Assembly (NCBI RefSeq): GCF_901709675.1
Contig: NC_051099.1
Coordinates: forward strand, 6,942,001 to 7,006,000
Length of the DNA stretch: 64,000 bases
Direction of reading: 5' to 3'
Source of the DNA: Syngnathus acus
Lineage: Eukaryota; Chordata; Actinopteri; Syngnathiformes; Syngnathidae
Made by a program: the position numbers and the translations under genes. The notes under the pieces were generated by a model that saw only the letters and a list, made by a program, of their open reading frames with translations, was not told where the DNA came from and made no database searches. Shown here in pieces: positions 12,500 through 42,278 of the stretch (positions are counted from its first letter, which is position 1; each line of letters opens with the position of its first letter).

Positions 12500-14720
12500 C
12501 AATCTCTCGAGCATTTAGCAGTAAATGGAGGAACTGACGTCACTGCGGGCGCAGGTGGCGACTTATCGCAGTCAGCATTTCAAAACAAACAGCAGCGTTT
12601 TTCCCCCTTGCTACTCGACGCTGGTTCAGTCCGCCACGAACTCTTGTGCAAGTGATTCAACTTGTGGAGACGCGGGAATACTTTATGCATGAGCGCGTGC
12701 GATGCACATAATGCGACCCCCCCCCCCCCCCCCCCCACACACACACACGCACGCACACACACACACGCACGCACTCCGTCGACGACGCGCGCGTCACATT
12801 TTCAATTCCTCCCACCTCCTGCACAAACACAGGCAGAGGAAGTTAAAAAGCATGGCGACAACGATTATACTACGCGCACAGGCTCTATCCGGTAATGCGC
12901 CTCCTCCTGCATTTACGCACACAAAGTTGGAGACGCACAACCCAGAGCTTGCATAAATATACCGCACCTGGTGGTGCGTTGAAGGACACCTGAGAACTTG
13001 CTCACGCTCGGACAAAAGCTCACCCATCCGTAGCCAAGAGAGAAGGTGCCATCTGGAATGCGAAGATACTGACTTCCTGGCTGTTTTTACGCACCATTAA
13101 TGTTGGTTGCTTGTGTTTGAGGGGTTGACAAAACTCAACGTTTCCACACAGGGAATCGTTTAAGTTTTCAGTTGGTCCCCATCACGCCGCGCGCATCCGT
13201 GCCACCGCCGCCGCCACATGGAAATAAAGGCGAGATTGTTCGTGACAAAGTGGGAGCAGCTCGTCAGCGGCGCCCTGACAACGCACCGCGCGAGTCGCTG
13301 GGAAATGAGCGCGCTTTTGTCTGGAGCACGGAAAGCGCATCTGCGGCACCGGCTCCCGCAGTGCCAGCTTGATCCAACATTTTTGGGGCTTTGCGGGGGA
13401 GATGACAGCCAACTTTTGGGACTTTAACAAAAGTCCGCCCCTCCGCCTCCAAACATCCATCCCACCCCTGCCGCACTTCCCATTCAATGTTATTTGTAAA
13501 CACAAACTCGTATTATTGGCACCTACCAGAGCCGCTCCGAGCAGAGGAGGGGTGAGGGGGGCTCCCACAGTCCGAGCGTTTCGTCTCTCAGCCTTGTCGT
13601 GCGCAATGGTGACAAAAAAACACCCAAAAGCAGCAAGGAACGACAAGCGTCTCCCCCTCCTCCTCCTTCCACAAGTAGCCTACAGCAGCGTGTCCGTGTG
13701 ATCGGAACAAACGACGAGAGAAATAAAACCAACATTCACCGTCAGTTGTTTGGCAAAGGCGGACTTTCCGTGGGGCTCGGACGCATGGGTTCCCCCCCAG
13801 CCAGCCAGCCTTCTCCGGTCCTCGCGATCCCACCTCTACAACCCCACTCGCCGAGAGGAACATGCAAACACGTTTCATAGATTTTTGGAGGTCGGAGGAA
13901 ATCCCGAAGTGGACTTTTAGTGCCGCGCGACACAGGACACCGACTGCGTGTCATTGTTGCAGCAGCTTTGAAAATGGCCACTTCATTAAAAATATTTGGA
14001 ACACAAGTTCCAAACCATTATGGATATGTTCCCAAGAATAAGCGCTGTGAAGAAGCGGCATACAAATGGATCATACCTATATCAAAATAAATGATTTAAA
14101 AGTAGATTTAAATTGCAAAATAAATTAACAAGCAATCGTTTGCAACTCATAAACACTGAATTGAAACAGAATTTTGAAATAAATAGCTGACATACACTAT
14201 ATGCTAAACTGAGATGCGCGTCATTTCCCTAAAACCGTGAACGAGTGAACTCACTTGAGCCGAATGTGATCCACTCCCCCGCCCAGACCTTCCTTTTTCT
14301 CTCCCAGCCTCTCGCCGAAGAATCCAGTCCGCCTCTTTGGACTGTCCCGAATGCTTGGCAGGCGTTCAGCCCAAGTGTGTGGACATGACACCGCCAGGGC
14401 GGCAGAGATTTTCCTTCGTTTCTCTCCTTCCCGATCGCAGACTGGCTGACATTGGCTAGAAAGTGGAGCAGCTCGTCAGGGACAATCAATGAGAATCGAT
14501 CGAGCCGCGCGATGGAGGCTCCAGTGCTGGAACATAGCAGCTGAGGGGGAGAGAGCGGCGCGGGAGGGGGGGGGGGGTGTAGTGGACGTGTGAGAGGAGG
14601 GGGGGGTACCAACCGTGACAGTGGCCAACCACCCTCCCTGCAAACAAATATTCTCTGTGGCTCGTAAACATGACACTCACTTGGCAAATACTAAAGTCAA
14701 AGGCCACCGAGTGCGTAATT
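12500..14720 (-). promoter_or_regulatory. cxxc5: GC/CpG-rich block, probable cxxc5 promoter and first-exon region
   Basis: GC- and CpG-rich sequence standing out from AT-rich flanks, upstream of cxxc5 on its strand. Human CXXC5 has upstream non-coding exons in a CpG island, so the untranslated first exon(s) may lie here. I could not fix a transcription start or a donor site. The multiple overlapping open frames on both strands are what high GC produces by chance. Confidence 0.4.
12717..12774. repeat. poly-C run plus CA/CG dinucleotide repeat
   Basis: Twenty C residues at 12717-12736 followed by an interrupted (CA)n tract with CGCACG interruptions. Confidence 0.9.
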
Positions 14721-17204
14721 ACGCGCCGGCGTCGCTATTTCCAAACGCGCACACAACAAATGCTGTCTCACCGACTCATTCAAATGTGTTAGTAAGTGTA
14801 AAGTGATTAATATAATTCATGTAGATTCTCAGTTCCAATTTCAGACAAATGAACTCTTTCACAATTTGCCAACTTATTTCCCATAAAATAAGTACATTGC
14901 CAGTAATTAACAATAAACAACAACTATAAAATGCTCTTCCACTAGAGGACAGAAGGTACAGGATAAACCAGTGTATTGACTTTTTGTGACATTTTTGTTT
15001 GAATATGTAGCGTTTTTTGTATGGGGGGGACATGAAAACTGCACATTGGCATGCGCCTGTTACAAATTAAGCCGTGTGCAAATGATGGGTCACGCAAGCA
15101 AGAAACGTAAAAGTACTGTAAAACTCAAACACCTCAAATTTACATTTAATGTCAAACGACATGCACAAAATATACAAGACAGTTAGTTGCAATCCGTTGC
15201 ATTTTCACAACAACATGTTTCTGTTTTGGCTAAATGATCATAAGCAGCCAATCAGATTGCTCTAAATTAATCACTTACACAGCTGACAGCCACTAGGGGA
15301 CATATTTACATGATGTCCTTGTATCACGTTTTTTAAACTGAAAAACAGACTTAAGTCTAAAATATTTGCAGTTTTTAGAAAATAGAGCATTTTGAGAAGC
15401 TGTAGTATTAACTGGAGGTATCATCTCAATTGCTTTCCTTTGTTGACTTTCAGCTCAGCATCAGCACCTTGCAGCATCCACATGCAATTTGTCCTTCATT
15501 TTGACTTTCCCAAGTCCTTTATCCCAGCTAAGGAAAAGAGGGATATGACATTATTCAGGCAAAAAGAAGGCGGCGAGTCATGCGTGGACGGGTAAGAGCA
15601 GCTAGCTGTGACGCTTGGACGTGTTGTGGTGGGTGCAGTGAACCCCGCAGGCTGCAGCCACACTCGGCTCTTTGTTGTTTTGGTTGTGCGCAGCGAGGCA
15701 CGGTACTTTCCTGAGCTGGGGAAGCAAGATCACTGTTGCGTGGCCTCCATCCCCAGCTGCACACATGACCGGCGCCGTAGGAAAACCCCTGACTGCGGCC
15801 CAAAACGACGTGTATAAGGGACGGCGGGAGCAAAGAATGTTGTAGACCGTGTTAACTGGATGTGAACATTTGACAGAAACTAGCTTAGTGTTTTGTTGTT
15901 TGGCTCGAACAACATCCCTCAGCTTTCCGTTGTTGCGACGCAAACCGGTTCCTTTCATTTCTTAACCTCTAGCCTTTAACATTCATAACCTCTGACCTGC
16001 CGACATTCCTGTGCCTTTGACCCTCAGGGCCTTTTAAATCATACAGCACAGCAGGAATCCGTTTAACGTATGGATATGACATATTCAACCTAAAATCCAA
16101 GCTGTAGAATTATAGATTTAGGATACAATAACAGAGAAGATGCATAGGTTGTATGTGAACAATTTTCTGCAGCTAAAGGATCACGTCACCTTGCCAAAAA
16201 TGGGTTAAAACACCCTGTAATGTGCATGCCAGGCCAGTAGTTGGCGACGACACTTGTACTTGTCCAAAACTTTGAAAAACATATCCAGAATGTGCTGTTT
16301 ATTTTAAAACCAATCATCCCTATATATAAATAATGATCTGAAAGATAAATTACTGTTCTCATCCGGTGTTCATGCATTTTTATAAGCCTCTCAATCGGTG
16401 TGTGCAACATTCATTTAAATGCAATCATGACGTGAGTTACTCATATGGCAACACTGGTAGCCTTCATCATATGATGTTGGAAGTGACTCAGTGCACCATT
16501 AACTCCAACCACTTTGCCAGTTGCACCATGCCAGTAACAACAGCAACAACTGTACTGCCAGTAAAACATTCCACTTTTAGACTCATTTTGGGTTAATAGC
16601 ACTTACCAGTCTCTCATTAGTGACATTTTTTATTGTCATGAAAATTGTGACGCATGCACTCACAATGCTAGAGTAACTCGGACATAAGGATGAGGTCGTT
16701 ATCTGTCTTGGTCACACACTGCTTTCATCAGTAGCTTCGGGTTTATCGGCCCAAGATTATATTGGCATCCTCAAGGACGCACTACCACCCAGGATGCAAT
16801 ATTGGACACTGCTGTCAGCAAAGTCCCATAAGCAACAGCATGGATCGTGTGCTTTAGTTTTTTTCGACCCTTGTAAAACCTCGGGTGCATCTCTGAGCTC
16901 CAAACTGCGGAAACCGTTTGTCTGATGAGCAACTCTGCCTCCATTTCTAGAGATTTGTTACTCATCCTCGCGCTCATCACATGCTCAGCCTACTCACTCA
17001 AGTTGTCCCATTGTGGGAACCAGAATGAAGGAGGGCCCAAAAATACGATTTGATGTCATCCAAACGTCTGAAGAATGCTCTGTTAATAAAAAAGGGGCAA
17101 TTGTTGTCTGTAATGATGAATTAAAGGGAGCAAACTCTGCTTGTCATGGCAAGGCAGCAGTTGAGGCGCAATGTGCTCAAAATGAGAGAGAAAAGAGCGA
17201 GGGC

Positions 17205-17216
17205 GCCATCTAGTGG
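17205..17216 (-). promoter_or_regulatory. CTCF-like motif
   Basis: The minus strand reads CCACTAGATGGC, an exact match to the core CCASYAGRKGGC, about 1.6 kb upstream of the calcineurin start codon. Confidence 0.4.
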
Positions 17217-18380
17217 TAACAGCTATTTACGATTAGGGCTGACTTGACCCTAAATTTCCAGACTGCAAAAGAATGAAGAATTCTTTCATAATCTTCTCAC
17301 TTCTCTTTTAAAGAAAGGCATTTTTTCTCTTTTGTGTCTCTGACACTTCCACAGAAACAGCCAGAGTTTAAAATAAATCTGCTGAGCGTCTCACTTCAGT
17401 TTCCTGGAGCGGTGCTTCTTGTTTTGTTTAGGGGAAATAATTTAGTGCCGTGTATTTTATGTTTTTAACCCTAACATCATTGTGAGGTTTGTTTAAAAAA
17501 AACTCAAATTACACTCTAAAGGTTGAGTGTCATTTGCATTTGTGCAACTCTTTAATTGAAGGAATCATTTGCCACAAAACGGGTCTTGTGTTTTTAAGTA
17601 AACAATATCACCACGCTTGACTGCTTTTCAAACAATGACAAAAGTAATAGCAATAGTTTGAATGACATAAAAAAAATATGCTTTTATTTTTTATTTAAAA
17701 ATTACTGTTGGGAGCTTTGAGGGAAAAAACAAACACTCAAAAGAGACATTTGCTTTGACCATAATATGTTTTCTACTTTTAAAACAATGGCAACACAAAC
17801 TAACATAAAATAAGAGGTAACATAAAATAATATGGTAATTATGCGCTTATAGGTTTTTCACAGTTTATTTTATTTTGCACTTACCAAGCAATGTCAAGAA
17901 TTGCAGTTAGTACACACATTTTACTAACTGGAAAAAAATATGTTCCACCCTAACCGACTCTTGAATTTGATTGAATTCAGATCATCATATCAATTCGTAT
18001 ATGGGAGCCCCGAGTGGTGACATGTCGGAATTGCAGCAGGGGCGCAGGAAATTGCGTTTAAAGATCTTGGCTCATGCACTGTCGACACAATTTAAAGCTA
18101 ATTATTAATTTTGGACCATTAGAATGCAGGGAAAATGGCTGTCAAGACTCGCTTACCTTGCAGTTCACATGATAAATATGAACTCACTGCGCTTTTATAA
18201 ACAAAGTCACGTGACGCTCACTCGTATATCAAGAGCATCTCGTGCTATGTTTTGAACACTTTGAATGTTTACAAAATGTCTATTTAGCACTTGTTGCCAC
18301 TTTAATATTTGACCCGCATGTGCATGTTGGCATTTTCATGCGCACCGTGGAGCGATATGCAAAATATTAGCGGACTGCGC

Positions 18381-18840
18381 GGTGTGTCGTGTGTGCTCGA
18401 GCGTGGGGGCAGCCCCTTCAGAAGGCAGCACCAGGCAGGCGGTCTAGTGAAATATTTGCGTGGGAGTTCCCTTCAAAGCCCCCTCCCTCTTCATCACTCG
18501 CTTTCTCTCCCTCCCTCCCTCCCTTTCCCGTGCATCCTCCCCCACAGCAACAGCAGCAGCAGCTTAGCCCCGCATCCAGCTTTCTCCGGCATCCAGCATC
18601 CACCCGAGCCTGGGAAGGAAGCAGCATCAAGTCCTACCCGGGCGCAGACGCTCCGACCTACGGAGGAGGAAGAGAAGAGAAGAAAAGAAAGGGAGAGGAG
18701 GGGGGACGCATCCTCAGCATCCGAGTGATGCCACAGCACCAACTGCATTTGGAGCAGCAGCGCTGAGAGTTGATCTTGTATTTTAGCGGGTTTGAGAGAG
18801 AGGAAGCGTTTCCAGACTCGAAGACAGCCGCAAACTGCCC
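18381..18840 (+). promoter_or_regulatory. ppp3ca: calcineurin A promoter / 5' UTR region
   Basis: GC-rich, purine- and pyrimidine-block sequence (a CTCCCTCC run, a CAGCAACAGCAGCAGCAGC stretch near 18545, a GGAGGAAGAGAAG block near 18665) leading directly to the ATG at 18841. Calcineurin A genes typically have GC-rich leaders. No TATA box is apparent and the exact start is not determinable. Confidence 0.5.
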
Positions 18841-35872
<17,032 letters not shown>

Positions 35873-38308
35873 GCCTCGGTTGGTGATGGTGGTGGTTGCG
35901 GTGGAGATAGCATGGGGGGGCGTGGGGGGCTGCGACTTTGCAGATGTTTCCCCGTGCAGTGAGACATTGCCAAATCGAAATTCAGGCCTCAGAACATACA
36001 CAAATGGGCCCACAGCAGACAGATGAGCAAAAAGGTCATTTATTTGGTGACAGAATGTGAAGGTTGAGGGGGGGCTGGGGGCCGCAGTGTGGTAAAAACT
36101 TATCTCCCTGTCGTTCCCTCCCTCTGCTCAATTACAGACTGAACTCAGTCGGACATTGTGTTGGTGACACGCGACCGACAAAAGGCAGAATTTCAATATC
36201 CATGCCATGCAAATGATTTTATTCTTTATTTTTATTTATATCAAGACACTTGCAAATTCACAGCTTGAGGATATCGATCTTGTTTTGAGAGTATGACATC
36301 ATTACACCTTGAAAAAAATCTTTGGAGGGTCCAATTCTGTTTCACAAGGAACCATATTTGGCTACTTCATAATACAACCAAGTCACTATGAGGCGGTAAT
36401 TATTCCTAATCTGCAAAGAAAAATAATGTTAACACAGATCATTATAATGAACAATATTGCCAAAACAGTCTAATCATGAACGTTTTGAAAAAGTTACAAA
36501 TGTATCAAATTCCCAAGTAAGTGAATCTGTCAAGGTGTAATGGTAGATTATTTTATTTATTTATCTTGTCTTGATATTTTCTTGAAAGATGAGCATTAAA
36601 AAGTCACTGCAGAGTGAGATTAAACCGCCACATGACTCGCCGCCAGTCATCTCCTAGCAACTCGGAGGAGTTGAGGGCAGAAAAGGGGGGGATGGGAGAC
36701 TTAATCTCCTCGGTATATCTACAGTATCTATTAAGAGAATGTGAAAAGGGTTGCATTTTTATTTTGATCAAAGAGACATTTCTGCCTCTCTGCATTGTTT
36801 GTGCTCACGTTGGCAACGCATGGCATTACCTCGCACATCCTCACTTTCTGTAAAAAATAAAAATATAAAAATAAAAAATCACTTGAGCATCCTCCTCCAC
36901 CGAAGCTTCAGCAATCACGCCTGCGTTGCTATAGGACCGGATAACAGAGGCGAAGAGGAAAAGAGACTTGGGCATTTTATTATATATCCTGCTTGTCCAG
37001 CGCTGCCCAAGATGTGTGCTGTCACTCAGGTGTGCATTAGCGCCCCATTGTTTTTGTTTCCCTCTGCATTTGAGTTTGAAATGTGTAATAGCAAAACAAA
37101 GTATCAGTACTACAAATTTAAAGATGCATACTTGTATAGTATTATCTTAAATTATAAGAGGTGGGCTTCATTTATTGTTTATGGCGAATCTAACAGTGGA
37201 ACTTCGCTAAGGTGTCCACACGGTGATAAAATAAAAGTTTTTTTGTTTTTCAATTTAATAGTTATAAAAGAAATAACAGCTTGTTTTCTATAGATTTTGG
37301 AAAGTCGCTAAAGTAGGAAGCTCAGACTTTAAGTAACATGTTTCCTTTCACGCATTTTAAAATATATTTTACTCCATTATTAAAGGTACAGTTTGTGACT
37401 CCAGGATGGACAAAACAGTGATTTTCAACACAGCATCTATGGTACGGAACGCATCAATGCATGCAATTAAGTTCCTAATTGTAATGTGAGATTATAATTG
37501 TGATACTGTAGTCGTGATTCAAATAGTAAGCTTGAATTATTTTATGATTAAATTCAATTTGTTGTTTCATTTGTCTTGTTTTATACATTTTATAAATAGG
37601 CTTCCTTATTGTTTTTGACCATTTTTTTATTTGTTATTTATTACCACTGCTTTTAATTTTTTATTGAGTCATTGTATGCAGGGATGCCCTTCACAGGTGT
37701 GAAGCCTTGTTTACATTTCTGTTGTAATGATATACGGAACATGTTTAATAGTGTGAATGAATATAATCTCAGTGAAAAGATACTTTCAGGCTGCCAAAGC
37801 ATGATAGCATGGTTTTCAGATGTAAATTAATTGGACACCTAAAAAAAAAGAAAAAAATCACGTGTCACACTTGCGTTGAACAAGAAACTGTACTGGTTCT
37901 ATTTATTGCTGATATTACCATTATTGTTACAACTTATTCTTATGGTTCTTTTCCTTCCTCTTGTTCTGGTTCTTGTATGGTCTACATGCATATTTCGAGA
38001 AATATAATGGATTTTATCTTGCAACATTTTTTTTTTTAATATCTCGAGAGATATGTTTTGGCATTTGACTTCCTAAATGATACACACATTGTAAGCATGC
38101 CCTATGGGACAAATCGCTTTTTTTTTACTCTTGAATAAAATATGCATGAACAAACTCAAGTTTCATCGTTTCATTCACTGAATCATAACCGTTTATCATT
38201 TTGCTTCGAGCTTGGGGACAAAAATCAACATTTACCTCACACATCTTTAATAAAGTGCTTTATTAGAAATTCAATCCAGACTAATGTATATTTAAAAGAT
38301 ATGAGCGC
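35873..38308 (+). other. calcineurin A 3' UTR and intergenic region
   Basis: Sequence after the calcineurin stop. Candidate polyadenylation signals are AATAAA near 36856 and at 38135; calcineurin mRNAs have long 3' UTRs, so either could be used. Otherwise AT-rich with no gene recognised; the 180-codon open frame at 36751-37293 has no domain I know. Confidence 0.55.
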
Positions 38309-38463
<155 letters not shown>

Positions 38464-38827
38464 ACAGGAAGTGACGTCACAAATCCATTGCCACTCACAT
38501 ACGATCACTCCAAGTTTAGCTGGTGCAAACTGACAATAATCAACTTCAGGTTATGGGTGTCATTGTTTAATTTTTCCCTAAAAATGTCATGCGTCCTTGA
38601 GTTTTCGCAGGCTGTCAACAAACGCCGTTGCCAGTCGGTCGGTTAGCGTCAAGTCCGTGCCGGCTTGAAGCTAACTAGTTAGCTTGCTAGTTAGCTAGCT
38701 ACCCTTAAAGCTAACGTCACGCAGCTGTCAGTTAGCAAAGCTAAGTGGCTAGCAAGGTGCAGTGCCACCGGCTTGTACGGCGTGTGACCCTTTTCGGACA
38801 TTAGAAGCTGCAAAAAAACTGCAACTA
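38464..38827 (+). promoter_or_regulatory. dnajc18: dnajc18 promoter and 5' UTR
   Basis: About 360 bp between the microsatellite and the start codon, with GTGACGTCAC (a perfect CRE-type palindrome) at about 38471 and six GTTAGC/GCTAAC hexamers between 38641 and 38740. No TATA box is seen. Confidence 0.5.
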
Positions 38828-41234
38828 ATGGACAAAGACGAAGCGGACCGGTTGATAGAGAACGCGAAGCTATTGTTACGGGCAGGACGGAGGGACCGAG
38901 CGCTGCAGCTGCTATATGAAGCCCAGAATATCTACCCCAGCACCCGGGCTAGAGGTAACATTAGCAGCCGTGCATGGAACAAGCCAAGACTCATGCTGGA
39001 CCATTATACTCATGTAATGTTACCTCATTACAATGTTTTATTTTTGGCTGACGTGCGTCTCTGGCTGCTTTATTTAGTACGAGACATGACTAAGCTGTTG
39101 AACTTTTGTGCTGTGTGGACCACCCGCTTCTGGAGTTGATATTTCAAATATTAAAATATTCCCTCTCTCATACTAGCTACATGAAGGTAACCAAAGGTGG
39201 GCAGAGTAGCCGAATACTGTGCTGAAGTACTGTTACTTCAAAATATGACGTAGTTAAATATCTATATACTATATCCTTTTTCATAGGCTGTAAGTGAAAT
39301 GTGAGGCCAGGAGGAAGGACTGAATATTATTTGTCTACTTCAAATAACGCATTTGGGAGACACTGGATTAGATGATGCTGGTGTTCTTATGGTGTGGGTG
39401 GTGTGTTTTTATTTTAATCATTGGTATACACTCAACTAGTAGAAGACTGTGCAAAATGATGATTTGTGTTTTTCATTTTTTGTTCATTTTGTTATTCTTG
39501 TCAATCATAAAGAATCAAGTTGCCATGATTCAATTTGATTACCTTGATTTGGATGACAGAAGTTGAACCCACACAGACTTCACTCAATGTTTTCTTTCTC
39601 CTCTGAACACTTCTCTCTGTAGTGCTGATTGACGCCCTTATCAAAAATGGAAGCAACGCTGCTCCGGGAGCGAACTACGTGCCCCCGCCCAAAGGCTGGA
39701 GAGACGAGGACTGTGGAAGTGCAGCGAGAAGTCAGGTGAACAGCGATGACAGGAAGAGCTACACAGAAGAGCAGCGCCAGGGTGTTCACAGGTACACAGC
39801 CATGACCTCATGATATGAAGGATTTTGTATCTGAACACCCACAATGTCACTGCAGGATTAAGAATTGCAGAGACTTCTATGAGATTCTTGGTGTTCCCAA
39901 GGATTCCAGCGATGACGATTTGAAGAAGGCGTACAGAAAGCTGGCCCTAAAGTTCCACCCTGACAAGAACTTTGCTCCTGGAGCCACAGATGCTTTCAAA
40001 GGTAGAGCAGTTTGATGTTACAAATATGTCCAATGAACTTTGGTGGAGCTTTGTGCTCTTGTTTGTAGTAGCCAAATCAGTTATCTTTTTTTTTTTTTTT
40101 TTCTTCAATTTTTCTAAGTCAAGTAAGCTTCCTTTGAAGTGTCTTCAACATTGGTGTTCTTCCCTTAGCAATAGGCAACGCGTACGCCGTACTGAGCAAT
40201 CCAGATAAGAGGCAACAGTACGATCAGTACGGCGATCAATCGACAGCGGAGAGCGCACCCCAACACACCACCCACCATCGCCACCACCGAAACTTCCACA
40301 GAGACTTTGAGGCCGACATTTCCCCCGAGGAGCTCTTCAACATTTTCTTTGGAGGACGTTTCCCTACAGGTGGGGATGTGCCAGGCTGTCCTGTCTTTTT
40401 CCGCTAAGATTCACATGTGGTTGTTTTAGACGAGTGCCGTTGTCTCCCTCAGGCAATATTCACGTGTACACCAACCAGGGCGCCTCGTACTCTGAGTTCT
40501 ACAAGCCTCGCCGCCGCCGAACTTATGAGCGACGCGAGGATGTGGCGGAGGACAACCCAAGTCAGGTGACTCGCTCAGGGCCAGGAGGGATTAGATATGT
40601 TTAGAAAACGTTGCGCTGCATGCTGCAGCACGAGCACACCTACTCACAGTGTTGTGATGTACACTCAGAACACCTTCACAGCTCTGCTGCAGCTCCTCCC
40701 TGTCCTGGTGTTGATCCTCATCTCGGTGTTCACTCAGATGATGGCCACCAACCCACCTTACAGCCTCTTCTATAAACCGTGAGTGTGCCGAAGAGCCGTT
40801 GCTCACGTTTGACAGTGGGCCGTCGCCGACCACGCGCGGGCTGTGTGCTTTTAGGAGCATGGGCCTGGTGGTTTCCCGGGAAACGCAGCACATGGGCGTG
40901 CCGTACTACGTGGATAAAGGTTTTGAGAAGGAATACCACGGCGGCACCCTGGACGAGCTGGAGAAGACGATCGAGAGCGACTACGTCGAACACTTGCAGA
41001 GCAGCTGTTGGAAGGAGAAGCAACAGAGTAAGACTGCTGACATTTACTGCTGGTGATCTGTTTCTACACCCAAATATTAGTTTGACGCGTGAAACCCTTT
41101 CGCTCTCAGAGTCGGACTTGATGAACCTTGGGCAGCTGTATCGAGATGAGCGTCTAAAGCAGAAGGCCGAATCCATGAGGCTGGACAACTGTGACAAGCT
41201 GCATCGATTGGTCGGACGTCAGCGAGGCAATTGA
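38828..41234 (+). CDS. dnajc18: DnaJ homolog subfamily C member 18 (8 coding exons)
   Basis: Exons 38828-38954, 39623-39791, 39856-40001, 40169-40369, 40453-40565, 40669-40778, 40855-41027 and 41110-41234 join in frame to 387 codons. An ER-membrane Hsp40 co-chaperone for Hsp70 in the DNAJB12/B14/C18 family. The N-terminal helical segment [16 protein letters not shown] is of B12/B14 type. The J domain lies at about residues 104-168 with HPD at 133-135. [18 protein letters not shown], a transmembrane helix at about 257-275 ([14 protein letters not shown]) and the C-terminal DUF1977 region ending [15 protein letters not shown] follow. The last motif and the FPTGNIH segment fit DNAJC18 better than B12 or B14. 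The start is the first ATG in frame; the upstream open frame begins at GTG only. Convergent with brd8. Confidence 0.93.
39194..39262 (+). repeat. fragment of a dispersed teleost repeat in dnajc18 intron 1
   Basis: GGTGGGCAGAGTAGCCGAAT followed by TGAAGTACTGTTACTTCA matches the pattern of a widespread fish element that reads 'ggtgggtagagtagc...actcaagtaagagtactgttacttca'. Truncated; recognised from memory. Confidence 0.5.
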
Positions 41235-42232
41235 AGGACGGTTTGTTTAACAAGGAATGCCACTCTGGTACATTATTATTATTATTTGTACGATTACTGA
41301 GTTTATTTATCCACTTGGGCCATGATGGCAAGAATCATGCAGCAGAGTTGGGAAAGAAATGTGCCTTCTCTCCTCCGAGATGGTCGGAAATACGTGTCAG
41401 CTGCTTTGGTGGCCACAGCACTGAGGCTCTGCCCTATTTGAACTTTTTCATTTTAGATATGGTCCCTGCCTGAGGTCATTGTGCTAAGATATATGTATGT
41501 CCGCGCGCTTTGATTTGAATATTTTGCTGACTGTTCAGTGCCCTTGCCACAATAATCAATTAATCACCATATTCCCTACAGTGACTTGAATAATTCATCC
41601 TTTGGACAAAACGCACTGTTATACTGTGAAGTTATGGACTTTGTTTTTATTTATTACATATTTATTTATTTAGTTGAAATCAAAACAAATCAGACAAACG
41701 AAGTGACTGCCTTTTTGTTGTTTTTTTTGTTTTTACTCCGCGCTTTATCAGTCAATATTGAGCTTTCCCCAAGATTGTCCTTTTCAAAACCAAAACAGAC
41801 ATTTGAAATGAAAAATATGGACATGACATTACACAAGAATTTACATTGCCGTTACGGTGCCATACGCCGTTGGTTTATTGTGACATGTTCAGGCTCATTT
41901 CAAGCACTTTTATTATTTAATACTTCTATGTTGCATGTGCCCTAGTGAAAGATTGTTTTAGTACGTATTGCCTTTAGCAACATATTTTCAATCAATATTG
42001 ACTCACCACATTGATTCAATGGCATTGACGGCATGTTTACTTAAATACCCTTGTTGGCTTTTTCAAACAGAACTATACCAGAAAATTCAAAGTAAAATGG
42101 ACTGTTTTGTGACTCGTGTCTTGTTTTGTGTTTCTGTGGTTTCGATTCTGGATGCATCATAAATTGATCATGCTGAAAGTATGTCGGCGATTTGAACATG
42201 CCATTATTCCACTTGAATCAGCAAGAGCAGGA

Positions 42233-42238
42233 AATAAA
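42233..42238 (+). terminator. dnajc18: polyadenylation signal AATAAA, probable dnajc18 3' end
   Basis: AATAAA about 1.0 kb after the dnajc18 stop, the clearest plus-strand candidate before brd8. Confidence 0.5.
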
Positions 42239-42272
42239 GCAGTTCACAAGAAGTATACAAGCCAAACTTGAA

Positions 42273-42278
42273 TTTATT
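42273..42278 (-). terminator. brd8: polyadenylation signal AATAAA, candidate brd8 3' end
   Basis: Minus-strand AATAAA 1.1 kb after the brd8 stop; an earlier alternative is at 43093-43098. If this one is used, the dnajc18 and brd8 transcripts end almost on top of each other. Confidence 0.35.

Larger units (their letters stand above)
8050..18380. other. upstream/intergenic region between cxxc5 and the calcineurin gene
   Basis: About 10 kb between two divergent genes. It holds a poly-G run, a TTA microsatellite, CTCF-like motifs, a SINE-like relic, a possible conserved element near 9.3 kb and a GC-rich block at 12.5-14.7 kb that probably contains the cxxc5 promoter. The open frames inside the GC-rich block overlap on both strands and match no family I know; I see no further gene. 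Confidence 0.6.

Noticed and set aside
12580-14707. Many overlapping open frames on both strands in the GC-rich block
   Set aside because: All frames stay open because of base composition; products are compositionally biased, with no domain and no splice logic.
18309-18766. Open frames of 139 and 125 codons upstream of the calcineurin start
   Set aside because: They lie in the GC-rich leader, overlap each other in different frames and are rich in Pro, Gln and Ser; best read as 5' UTR.
36751-37293. 180-codon frame after the calcineurin gene as a new gene
   Set aside because: AT-rich, no recognisable domain, and located in the probable 3' UTR or intergenic DNA.
38762-38827. Upstream extension of the dnajc18 reading frame
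   Set aside because: The open frame begins at a GTG codon; the first ATG is at 38828 and its product aligns with the family N-terminus.
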